In this document: piece by piece, positions 11,704-22,019 of the stretch
Position numbering within the stretch: position 1 is the first letter of the stretch
How the letters are laid out: every line of letters starts with the position of its first letter
From: Reticulascus tulasneorum
Lineage: Eukaryota > Ascomycota > Sordariomycetes > Glomerellales > Reticulascaceae
Length of the DNA stretch: 64,000 nucleotides
Reading direction: 5' to 3'
NCBI GenBank assembly: GCA_001557505.1
Contig: LSAX01000002.1
Coordinates: forward strand, 2,728,001 to 2,792,000
The notes under the pieces: generated by a model
Told to the model about the DNA's origin: nothing
Databases searched by the model: none
Seen by the model: the letters and a program-made list of their open reading frames with translations, nothing else
Position numbers and translations under genes: made by a program

Positions 11704-12762
11704 TCAAGCGGTAACATTTGAACTACCAATTTTTTCGTTAAGCTGGTCCGCAGATTCAGTCTCAAAGTCCAGCCACTGATCCTTTCTCTGAAAATGAAGC
11801 ACTTCATCTCCCCAGCTCCACCAGCCAGCCGTCAGGTTACGCGCAAATATCTCAAGGCAACGGGCATCGCGTGGCAAAAGTGCCTCAAACACACTGCGCA
11901 AATTCGGCTTCCTGGAATGGATATCAGGCACCGCCAGAATGACCTTCTGAGACACATTCGCCCGGCTGCCAATTCTCGTTGTAACTAGAAGGCGTTCCCA
12001 CGGCTTCCTCCATTGCGACTCGAGGTTAAATATTGGCTCCCCTTGGGATGTGATCTTGAGCCATATCCATTCAGTAACGACTTCCAAGCCCCATGAAGCA
12101 AGAATGCCGTTCGATGATGTTAGCAGCTCAGTGAGGCTAGGCTTGTTAGTTACCCATATAGCAACCAAGCCCTCTGGAGCAAGATGTGAAGCAATGGGGA
12201 TCATTGACAATAAACGCCTTGTCTCCTCAAGTCCATGGACAGTAGAATATCCATCCCTCTTCCTCTTCGCTGAGCGGTTTGGCCATGGTGGGTCCAGCAC
12301 TATGAGGTCAAAACGCGGTGCAGTTGAGTCGAACTCATCTCTTAGTTCTTGTATAGAACCGTGGAGGCAATGTGACTTATCCGGGATGAAGTGTTCTGTG
12401 CCTGCAGCTTGCGAGCTACTTCCAGGTCTAGACTGCTCCACGATCCGAGGTAAGCAGAATGGCCCAGCGTAGTGCTTCTTTAGCGCTTCAAGCCCACCCT
12501 CCACCACTGCTCCGGTCATGAGTTCAGATAGGAGTGCGGCAGGAGTCTGAGCATGTAGCCGAGCCGCAGCATCCTTAGGCTCCGGAGTCGGAAAGGCGAC
12601 CGAGACAGGATCTACGGATAGAAGCCTTCTCTCGGCAGCATGGCCTGGCAAGACCTGACTTTCTTCTAGTGACCTAGGAATATCAATCAAAGCTACCGAT
12701 TTACTATCGTCCTCGTATAGAATGCAAGATTGGTGAGCCTCTTTGTGCGCCTTGGAAAGCAT
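11704..12762 (-). CDS. MT-A70 family adenine-N6 methyltransferase (METTL4-like)
   Basis: An intronless frame of 352 residues from the first in-frame ATG. The N terminus carries CILYEDDSKSVALIDIPRSL, the usual start of fungal METTL4-like proteins. The catalytic motif DPPW is at about residues 157-160 (FDLIVLDPPWPNRSAKRK). The remaining MT-A70 core follows: EGLVAIWVTNKP, VVTEWIWLKIT, WRKPWERLLVTTR, and a C-terminal CLEIFARNLTAGWWSWGDE. The family transfers methyl groups from S-adenosylmethionine to adenine N6 in RNA or DNA. METTL4 homologues are reported to act on U2 snRNA and have been proposed for DNA 6mA; the substrate here is unknown. Reading is open about 26 codons further upstream without an ATG, so a 5' exon is possible. 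The next coding sequence upstream is the carrier, on the opposite strand. Confidence 0.85.
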   Translation of the reverse strand: MLSKAHKEAHQSCILYEDDSKSVALIDIPRSLEESQVLPGHAAERRLLSVDPVSVAFPTPEPKDAAARLHAQTPAALLSELMTGAVVEGGLEALKKHYAGPFCLPRIVEQSRPGSSSQAAGTEHFIPDKSHCLHGSIQELRDEFDSTAPRFDLIVLDPPWPNRSAKRKRDGYSTVHGLEETRRLLSMIPIASHLAPEGLVAIWVTNKPSLTELLTSSNGILASWGLEVVTEWIWLKITSQGEPIFNLESQWRKPWERLLVTTRIGSRANVSQKVILAVPDIHSRKPNLRSVFEALLPRDARCLEIFARNLTAGWWSWGDEVLHFQRKDQWLDFETESADQLNEKIGSSNVTA

Positions 12763-13321
12763 AACGTGGGTCTCGAGGTCGGTGTCTAGATCTTTAAGCC
12801 GAGCCAGAAGCCCCCAAAGTTCTGAGGATAGGAGCGGCACGAGGACAACGTGGAGTAGTCTTCAGCCGGCCCTGGACAACTAATCCTGCAGCCAATTCTT
12901 GTCAAGCAGCTCTAGGCCCGATATCGTAGGTAAGATTAATGGACGGGAAAGGTGTGAAAAGGATTCCGGTGTCCAGCTCGGCAATCTTCGGCTCGGTGAA
13001 ATGCCCCTGGATAGTGGTTTCGTTTTCCCGGTCGTGCGCCACAACCCCAGGCGCAAATGAGAAGAAGCCATTTAAAAATCACAGCGCCTTAATGACGTCC
13101 GTCCCGTCGCATGCCGGAATTCTTTCTTCGTCTCCAACACCTCAACTCGACCAGCTTCACGACTTCGGCTGCACATCCGGGATCATTCGAAGACATTCGC
13201 GCGAGCATATTTATACTTCTGCACGATACAATCCACGCATGTGTCCATTCTAGCAGCCGACACACGAGAAATTGAACGAGCGCCGAGGTCGCTTGACCAG
13301 GGAAGGCGACCACTGCTTTTA
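12763..13321. promoter_or_regulatory. Divergent promoter region between the MT-A70 gene and the carrier
   Basis: About 560 bases. A minus-strand frame at 12902-13065 has coding-like third positions but no ATG, and an opposing plus-strand frame overlaps it. Neither matches a known family. The DNA near 13115-13165 is CT/CA-rich, like a leader for the plus-strand carrier. Confidence 0.4.
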
Positions 13322-14553
13322 ATGCCGCCAGCGCTCTTGGATCATGCTTCCATGTCGGAGGTTCCGCAGAGCAAACCGCGAGACAATAGAGATGGCGTGC
13401 TGGCGAAATCTGGGCAGAAGAGCCCTCCCGTCTACGCAGCGGATGACGATACGGTAGCGCTCAGGAAACGGACACAGACATTCGACTATGTCTGGCGCTC
13501 CGCCGTAGCTGGTGGCCTGGCCGGCTGTGCAGTAAGAGCTCTCGCAATATCGCGAATGTGTTGTCTCCATACTGATATATTGCACAGGGAAAGACTATTG
13601 TCGCCCCCCTCGACCGAGTCAAGATCCTGTTCCAGGCACACAATCCCCAATTCATGAAGTACACCGGTTCATGGTTTGGCGTTGCAACCGCCATGAAAGA
13701 CATATTCAAACAAGATGGAGCTACAGGACTGTTTAGGGGACATTCGGCGACACTCCTTCGTATCTTTCCCTATGCTGGCATCAAGTTCTTTGCCTACGAG
13801 CAGATACGGTCCGTCATCATCCCTGGACAAGCCCAGGAAACACCATGGCGGCGACTGATCAGTGGTTCTATGGCTGGTGTAACGTCCGTCTTCTTCACAT
13901 ATCCGTTGGAAGTCATTCGAGTGCGTTTGGCATTTGAGACGAAGCACGGCCACTCTTCTTTATCTTCCATCTGCCGGCAGATTTATTCAGAGAAGCAGAT
14001 ATCCAAACCGCCGCTTCCGCCATTGACGAACGCCCCGGCAGCGATTTCTACTGTTGCAAGTGCAGCATCATCCTCGATAAGCGCCGTCTCGCCGCGCACT
14101 GGTTTGGTCAACTTCTACAGAGGATTTTCCCCCACATTACTCGGCATGTTACCGTACGCCGGCATATCCTTCCTTACACACGACACTGCAGGTGATGTGC
14201 TCCGCCACCATTCTCTGTCGAAGTGGACAACGCTGCCACGGCCGAAGAACTCGCCTCCTGGTAAACCAGCCCCGCTCCGTTACTGGGCTGAACTCTTGGC
14301 GGGCGGCGTGGCAGGGCTGGTCTCACAGACAGCCTCATATCCCCTTGAAGTCATCCGAAGAAGGATGCAGGTTGGCGGTGCCGTGGGAGATGGGCGTCGG
14401 TTGCGTATTGGCGAAACAGCAGCCATGATTTTCAAGGAGAGGGGACTGCAAGGGTTCTTCGTTGGGCTGACGATTGGTTATGTCAAAATTGTACCCATGG
14501 CGGCGGCGAGTTTCTATACCTATGAGAGGATGAAGACCTGGTTTGGCATTTAG
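13322..14553 (+). CDS. leu5: Mitochondrial carrier, Leu5 / coenzyme A transporter type
   Basis: Exons 13322-13531 and 13588-14553 give 391 residues from this ATG; a second in-frame ATG at 13352 would give 381. Three mitochondrial-carrier repeats are visible, each with a PX(D/E)XX(R/K) signature: APLDRVKILFQ in repeat 1, YPLEVIRVRL in repeat 2 and YPLEVIRRRMQ in repeat 3. The second halves read GLFRGHSATLLRIFPYAGIKFF, FYRGFSPTLLGMLPYAGISF and GFFVGLTIGYVKIVPMAAASF. The matrix loop of repeat 2 carries an Ala/Ser/Pro-rich insertion seen in fungal Leu5 proteins. Leu5 imports CoA or a precursor into the matrix; that substrate is inferred from family resemblance. The N-terminal 60 residues are polar and poorly conserved. 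Confidence 0.88.
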
Positions 14554-15178
14554 GCATATGGGGGCAACCTTCTTGGCGTTGGCGGAATACATCATGGGTT
14601 GTATAACTTGGTTTTGGCGACGGTGGTTCCAGGGGAGGGACATGGCCTTAGACGGACCATTAGTATGGAATAGAGCATTACAATACCACGCGAAATCTTC
14701 TTTTGCTTGATCGCTATTGTCAGAGCCGGGACTTGAGGATCCAGCTGGGTCGGATGTTATTCGTTGATCCTTTAGCGACAAACACCAACTATCGATGGCG
14801 TTCCTAAGCCTTCAGTTCCCATCAGGTGCTCTATCTGCCTTTCTGGAGCGCAATGAACAGCATGGTGCAGGATCCATACTTGAAGTCGTGTTGGTAGTGC
14901 GTCCGAATGCCTGCCAAGTCACGGGGTTCTACCCCCGGGTCGGCCCCTATGGACAAGTTGGCTAAAGCAGAGGGCCACACTCTTTGATACTGTCAAGATA
15001 CTAAGCCGTTGTTTAGTTAAAGGTATCATAATGATGGTATTGTGCGTCCTCGCACGGGAAAGACTACGCAAGAGCGGCAATGGCATCAGCGGCGGTGGCC
15101 AGATCATGCGTTAGCTTGGCGATGAACACAAATAGAATACAAAGTTCCAGACAATCATTCTTCGAACCCAGATGGTGC
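14554..15178. other. Intergenic between convergent carrier and dicer-like genes
   Basis: About 620 bases between two facing stop codons. No gene is supported; small open frames here are the opposite-strand shadow of the carrier or random. It is expected to hold the 3' untranslated regions of both genes. Confidence 0.55.
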
Positions 15179-18100
15179 TCATCTGTCCTTAGTACCGGAC
15201 TTCGTCAACTTAAGCACAGCCTCTGAAGCTGCCTTCACCTCTATCTCATCGTCGGCGCCGGCATGGACTTCAACTACCTTACTGCTGCCGACATATACGG
15301 AGCAAGTTGCCTCTCCCTGGCTGCCGTCGATGTCTCTCTTCTCCACTACATACTTGACCGTCTCGGACCCAGCCAACGTCTGGAGCTCCTCCTTAGGATG
15401 AATAGCATGGACTTGATCTTGGATGATTCGATGCAGATATCGCAGGATACCCATTCGCTCCATCACCTCCTTACAGCTCTCCATCGATCCTGAGTCCACC
15501 CACACAGCCCCTATTAGACTCTTCACAAGGTCTGCAAATAGGTCGTTCGCTCGAAGCATCGCCAGTGGCGCCCATGGAACCGATGAGCCGCAATCAATGG
15601 CTCGTAAGATATCATTCCGGAGCAATGTGTACCGACCTTCCGCCTTCCGCATTTCATTAGCCAAGTCTGGCGAGATTTGCGTCAGGAAATTCCAGAGGGC
15701 GAAGTTCACAACGACTTTTTCTTCGACAAGCATTCCGCCAATCTTGCTTTCGCCGAAGTTGGATCTGTTCTTGGCAACATGCCATTCCATAGCCACGAAC
15801 CCAAGATAGTAGCCGTTTACTATGGCTGCTCGGTAGATATGCATCTGAGAATGGGAAAGCTTGTGCTCATTCGAGTATATCTCATCAGCGACAATGCTCT
15901 CGATCACAGCATCGCCAATGAATGCTAGGCGGTCGTAACATGCGTATTCCGTAATGCAAGAGCTGTGAGTCATGGCTTCGATGAGAAGTACCTTCTTGGT
16001 GAACGAATAAGCTGCGAGGGCTTCCAAATGCTGGAGATTTGCCGGAAGTGGCACACCGGAAGGACTCGAGTCAAATAGCTGGAGTCTCCCGACTTCCACG
16101 CTTGGTAAACCGATTTCGCAGAGCAAACTTTTTGTCCAAGCCAAGGCGGTGCTGTGCCCACCAGCCATCTTCCCGGCTCCAATTAGAGCTTTGACGACAT
16201 CTGCCACGGTCTTGCCAGCCACACGTCGAGTAGAATCATCAAGAGAGCCACCTATGTCGTCAAGATAGGTTGGGCACCACTTCTTGCCATTAAATTCACG
16301 TGTGAGGATGAATTTATCCAGGCCACGATGCAATGCAGCGTCGCACAATCTTACACCTGACACAATCTTTGCTCTTGCAACCGTCAGGTAGCCTTCGGGC
16401 CAGTCTGGATCTGCATAGTGGTTGTGAGCCTGGGACTTTTCGAGCACTCCGCCCTGAGACTATCGTGACAATGTGGGAGGAGAACTTACTTTTGGTAGCT
16501 AGAGATACTGTGGTGAGGAACTTTAGACACGTATCACCAACGAATTCAAGCCTCCGGTATTCCACTTCCCTCCTCGCGGGAGCGGTAATGGCAGATCGAA
16601 CAAGATTGATATCCGGCGCGGCTGTGCCTTCGTCGAAGAACAGAGCATTGTATAGCTCTTGAGCCACGAGTTGTCCTTCGAGCTTGTGTAAGATTGACGG
16701 GATGAACAGGCCAAACTCAGAGTAGACCATCGCCGGATCGTCGACCCTGGATTGTTCGAGGGCTAGCGACGGCTCTTTGGTGCTCTGGCTGCCATCAGAA
16801 AGATCAGGTAGGGGACTGAGTGGGGGATGCAGGAAACTGGTTCGCGTCGCCAATTTCTGGACAAGGGCTGACGGCCGGTTTTCCATGCTCTCACAATGTC
16901 TGTCGGACGACTCTTTCGTCCGCTTGACTGGCGGATTTGAGGACAATGGCTGTCTCGGCACAAATGATCGATCTCGGTTTTGCACATCTCTCACAGGGCC
17001 AGTGCATCCATTCTTGATGTGCCTTGCTTTAAGTATATGTTTCTCCTCCTCAGCACTGGGGCACCCCTGAGAGACGCTGAATAGAACATGCTGCTGCTTG
17101 GTTTTGACCTTCAAGCGATGTCCGTAGGCTAAGGATAGCAACATAGCCGTGTCGTCTGCGTCTATTTGTTCGTGCTTGACACATCTTGTCGACTGGCTGC
17201 TGATCTCTATGCTCCACACTTCCGTGTCATTCCAGTATATCGGAATAGGGGCCATCGCGGGAATATGCACCGGAATCGTCATTTTGATTGTGCATTTCGC
17301 AATACCTCGATCGTCTTTAAGCACAACATCGTAGCATCGAAGATCCACTGTGTTCCTCCAAGCTTTGCCAATACGAACCCAGGGATTGAGCTGCCCACAA
17401 ATCTCCATGATCGAGTATCCAGCCTCACTCATGCCCTCGGGTTCATCCAGGGTGAAAGGCAAGAGGTGCTCATTAAGCAGTTTGGCATAGTACAGTCTTA
17501 AGCAAGCTTCATAAGCGGCGTCCTTCGTCGCGTTCTTCTCTGAGCGCCACGCCTTCTTGCTCCACGTCTTGCGGAGCTTGGGACTAACAAACGCTGGCAG
17601 GACAACCTTTGCCTCTAACAAGGGAGGCTGGCCGTTACTCACTGGTTCCTGGGGCGTTAGATCCCGGAATATGTAATAGGGTTGCCTCTCTGCGTAGCGA
17701 CTCGGCGCTGCGCAAGCACAGAAATGTTTCAGACGCCCCTTGGCGTTTTCCATATCAAGAAGAGCGCCTGCACTTGTCCTGTATACTTGGTGCCCGGAAC
17801 CCTCGCCCTTCGCTATTGCGGCGAGAGCCTTTAACTGTCGGTCCTCTTTCTCATATTGCTCCCTCATCTTCCTTTCTAATTCTGCCCACTCTTTAGATTT
17901 CCCTTCTTGTCCCTCGCCAACAAGCATGATGTAGGTCGAGTCTAGCTTTCGAGCTCTGCCCCGACGTTGAACGAAAGCCTTGAGGGAGGATGGCTCGTCA
18001 AAACAGACCACGAGATTGCACGCAGCGACGTCGATGCCCTCCTCCAGAACGCTTGTTGCTATAAGAAGATTGAGACTTCCATCCCGGAAGTCCTGTAGAG

Positions 18101-19813
18101 TTTCGGATTGCTCAGTAGTATTGGAAATATCCCCCAAGTCACGCTTTCCACGCTCACGTTTGGATGCTCCGACCATAACGCCAACGTTAAAGATCCGTTT
18201 GAGGTTCGGATCTTGGGAGAGAAGGTGGTGGATTATCATGGCCGATGCTCTCTCAGTCACGAAAACAATTCCACGACTGCTCTTATTGTAAGATCTGAGT
18301 AGTCGAATCAGGCACTGCACCTTACTCGTGATTGAGTCGGGGTCTGGGACTTTAGCTTCAACCCCGGGGACAACCGCGACACCCTTCAAAACCTGGGTCA
18401 GATATTTCTTAGTCGAGAAATTCCAAGTGGAAAAACTCGGATCGTCCGAAGGCAGTGGCCCGATAAACATTTTGACCACTCTGGAAACGTATAGGTCAGC
18501 TGCCAAGGTTCCCAGTTGCTCGCACATGTCTTCTGATCTTCGGCACAAGGCACTAAGCTGATCTTGAACAAACGTTTTGCCCGTTTCCATGGCCGTCTTC
18601 AACTTTTGCCTACTTTTCTCCGTATTCTCGGATCTCCATCGGAAAACATCCGGGTCGTTTGAAATGTCGAGAGTCTGCAAGACGGCTCGTAGACTCATCA
18701 CGCTTCGGCTGCGGAGACCGGCCGGACTGCTCGCATAAGGCTCCAATCTCATGATAGGCGGCTTAACGTGAGAAAGGAGAGCTTCTCGATGCACCATCGG
18801 GCTCTTGCAGACTGCATCCAAAGTGGCTTCCAGTTTCTCCAGGTCACCGTTGCGAGCACTAATTGTAGGACTTGCTGTCAACCCCATGATATAAGGAACA
18901 AACTTGTCGTTTCGTTTGTCGATCCAGTAGAATTCATTCATGATTTTGCTTCCAGGACTTTTCCCAATACAGTTGTGCGCTATAGTGCTCAGCTGCTGGT
19001 TTCTACATTCACAAGAGTGGAATGAGATGTGTCCCATGACTCACCTTCATCGAAGATAATCATCGCAATAGACTCCATTTCTACGAATGCATTTCCTAGC
19101 GCATTTTGCAGGACGGCGTATGTTGCAACAACAACTTTGCAACCGGCCAGGGCATCATCCCATATCTTCTTGCTGCTCCACATGTCAACATTGTCTTGGG
19201 AGGAAAGGCTGCGACTATGAACAGAGCGAATTTGTTCTTTAATCGCCTTGTGCTGTTGAAGGCAAAGTGGCACAGTCGGAGTCAAGAACCAGATGCACTC
19301 CGTTTTGTCAGTTTGGGGTCACATAAAAATTAGCACCTTGGAGCAGAGCATACCTGGTCCGAGCGAATGACTTGAAGCTCATGCATGATTCGTAGAATAG
19401 CCCTATTGAGCCAGAATCAGTAGGAGAGCATCAAGGCGCATCTCAAGCCAGCTGCTCGCTTGCAAGGAGTTAACAAAGTATCTAGGCTTACACCATGGTC
19501 TTCCCACTACCGGTATCCATCTAGGACGATCAATGTCTTGTTCAGTCACAGATTCTCATGGGAAAGGGGAGCGTACCGCGATGATGACATTTTGCTTGAG
19601 ACTCTCTTCGTACATTTCTGTCTGATATGCCCTGTGAACCATGGCGGCACTGCCCCCGGAGTTCTCGATGGGGTCATTCTCATGCTCGAGCTGCTCGGTG
19701 CCTGCAGACTTGACATGGCTTTTCAACACCGGCTCGCCACGCCCACGTTTCTCGCTGGGTGCGGGTAGCATTGACCGACGGCCCAACGGTGGGTTGCTAT
19801 GGATAGTGCGCAT
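15179..19813 (-). CDS. dcl2: Dicer-like protein 2 with altered RNase III catalytic residues
   Basis: Six exons (19577-19813, 19492-19520, 19354-19402, 19045-19297, 16490-18979, 15179-16446) close to 1441 residues. The N-terminal helicase has Walker A GSGKT (about 83-87), DEAH (188-191, assembled across an intron), LTASP, the motif V block EEGIDVAACNLVVCFDEP and motif VI QRRGRARK. A dicer-dimerisation domain (AYEACLRLYYAKLL) follows, then RNase IIIa (RRLEFVGDTCLK, Glu1001/Asp1005) and RNase IIIb (YDRLAFIGDAVIE). No PAZ domain is seen, as in other fungal Dcl2 proteins. The later RNase III motif reads ADVVKALIG in IIIa (Asp1102, Lys1105) and ADLVKSLIG in IIIb (Asp1325, Lys1328), where the family has Glu at the Lys position. 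IIIb also has Ala1194 for the LEF glutamate. The C terminus resembles a weak dsRNA-binding fold. The family role is making small RNAs in quelling and antiviral RNAi; cleavage here may be lost or weak. Confidence 0.92.
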
Positions 19814-22019
19814 AATGATATGAGGGCCTGGGTCTCCTTTGGAGTTCAAACTGTTGAATGAATTGAGGGAAAATAAGGTTGCGATGGAAGTTCTCAAAAT
19901 AATCAGATTAGTTTAGAAACTGAATAATAGGGCAACATTGAGGATAATCATGTGGCATTATATACACAGTTTATTGAGACTTCTACTCGTAGCACTTTTG
20001 GATTCGACAAGGCTATCCGAAAGCCTGCCGCTTTTTAAGACGCGGGCCTCCCGCATGCTGCATGTTCTGGGTGCCGGCCATCAACAAATCGCCGCACACC
20101 ATTCCGATATCCGTATGTGCTTAAGATTGGACAGCCTCGGTGTAAGTTTGGCAGATTCGGTATCATTGATAAGCAAAGACATACTCGTCTCCTCTCATTG
20201 GGACACAACCACTGGATTATTTCCATTCGGAGGCATACGTGGCCACAAGGCTAGCCAGTGCATTCTGTAATCTTTAATGGGCTGCGGCTATAGCTAGCAG
20301 CTGTCATGTAAATTCTCGTAAGGTGCTCTAAACGACGGTAAGTAAAGGTGCAGGTGCCGCGTGGCCCCCAAACTCAAAATCGTGAGGTGTAACGAGAGAG
20401 ACAGCGGCTCCCACCCCAGTCACTGGATTTACAAAGAGTATATTCTTGTTCAGACCACATCATTTCAGTGTCTCTGTGTTCTATCTGCTGCTTTTACAAT
20501 CCGATACCTCTATTGCCAGCTCATGGGAAACCGTCAAGTCTAGCCAAAGAGCAGTTCGAATGGCACACATCGAATTTTGATACAAAGGTGTTAATGTTAG
20601 ATGCATATACAGGTCAAAGACAAAGACGTAGATCCGGAATAACAGAATAACGACTACACGCTTTCAGCCCATGCATATTTGCAAGTTAAGGAGTTCATCG
20701 AAGAGACAGTATCGGCTTTCTCAACCAATTCACTTATTCTTGACGAGCTCATGGAGTGTACGGTTTGTATAACTTAGTTACTCTGAGTTCCCAAGCATAA
20801 AATTCGAGTGCGAGTGTGATTTTAGTTGTTGGCTCGAGATCCTATGAAACCATTCTGTTTCGATTGCAGTGTTAAGGCAACCGACAAGCAGCTACCTAGG
20901 TTTGCGTGTAGTTGCAAGGGACCTCGAGTGAACTGAACTGAACCGAAGCAAGTTAGTAAGCAATCTAGTAGGCATGCGTAACGAAGAATTAAAAGTCCTC
21001 ATAATGCAATTAGACACATATGAGTTTTACAGCTTTAAACGCTTATATCGCACCCCGATTGTTAAAATCCTCGGACCCTTCAGGGCGTCCGAGTCCCCCT
21101 ATGCCGTGCCGTAGTGGCTGATAATGCAGAAGCTTCCTCCGACCTCACAATGACCTCACTCATTCATCAGTTGCCATAATGCCTTGCTTTGCCAACCGGT
21201 CTCTGATTCCTAAACGGGGCCGGGTCCGCGATTAAGGGCGCTCGCGTGGATGGCTGAGCGGAACGCTACCGCATGCGTACCTCTTAGGCAGACTAGATCA
21301 GCAGTGAAGGGCGCCCCATTGGCTTCCGAGTTTCTAAAGGATTCCGAAAGACGAGCCCCCAAAAACAAGCTCAAAAGTAGACGCATGCGGACGGCGCGCC
21401 AACGAACCAAACTCGGCCGGTTTGTGGCTTAGACGCAGAGCCGCCAAGGCAGCCCGTTTATCCCCCGCCCGTCAGTCCACTTTAAATACGCGTATCTGCG
21501 ACGACAGGGGTCCGATTGGATGAATAGCGACCAATGAGCGTCCACCTGCATGCCGTTTTCGTCCCGGATCCCGGGTGACTTAAAATGAACATAACCTTGG
21601 ATCAGCCCTGCGCACTGTAGATCAGTCTCGTCACTCAGCTCGTTCAGCTGGACGCCTTGCAAATAGCTATACGGCCATTTCGCGGATGTGTTGGTCTACT
21701 GATGGATTTTCCGCGTATAGTGCACGGTCGGAATATATAGCCACGATGCTACATCGAGATGCCATGTAGATCTCGACGTGGCCGTGGGACCATGTGCTGC
21801 CCAGCAAGCTAGGAGGCTGAATGGCATGCTCTTCTGGAGCTCTGCAGACGTCACACAGCTTGGCAATTGGATTGTTGATGTCAAGGTAATGATGAGGTTC
21901 ATGATGTCGCCAGTAGATCTTGTATTTATATAACAGCCGCCATCGTGGAGCAAACCTGTGCCTCTGCTCAATCTAATCTTTCAAGATATCAAACTCAACC
22001 CATACAATCATCGCCCAGA
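19814..22019. other. Gene-poor 2.2-kb region between dcl2 and the TAP-like hydrolase
   Basis: Divergent flanking genes; both promoters should lie here. The middle (about 20340-21050) is relatively AT-rich with only short open frames. No protein family, tRNA or repeat unit was recognised. No clear remnant of a transposon is visible by eye. Confidence 0.5.
21923..21933 (+). promoter_or_regulatory. TATA-like element before the TAP-like hydrolase
   Basis: The sequence tatttatataa lies about 87-97 bases before the ATG of the secreted hydrolase, a normal distance for a fungal TATA box plus a short leader. Position and composition are the only support. Confidence 0.45.

Noticed and set aside
15179..16447. 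Separate 422-residue RNase III gene downstream of a helicase gene
   Set aside because: A 43-nt intron joins the frames and reconstitutes one RNase IIIa domain and a normal Dcl2 length.
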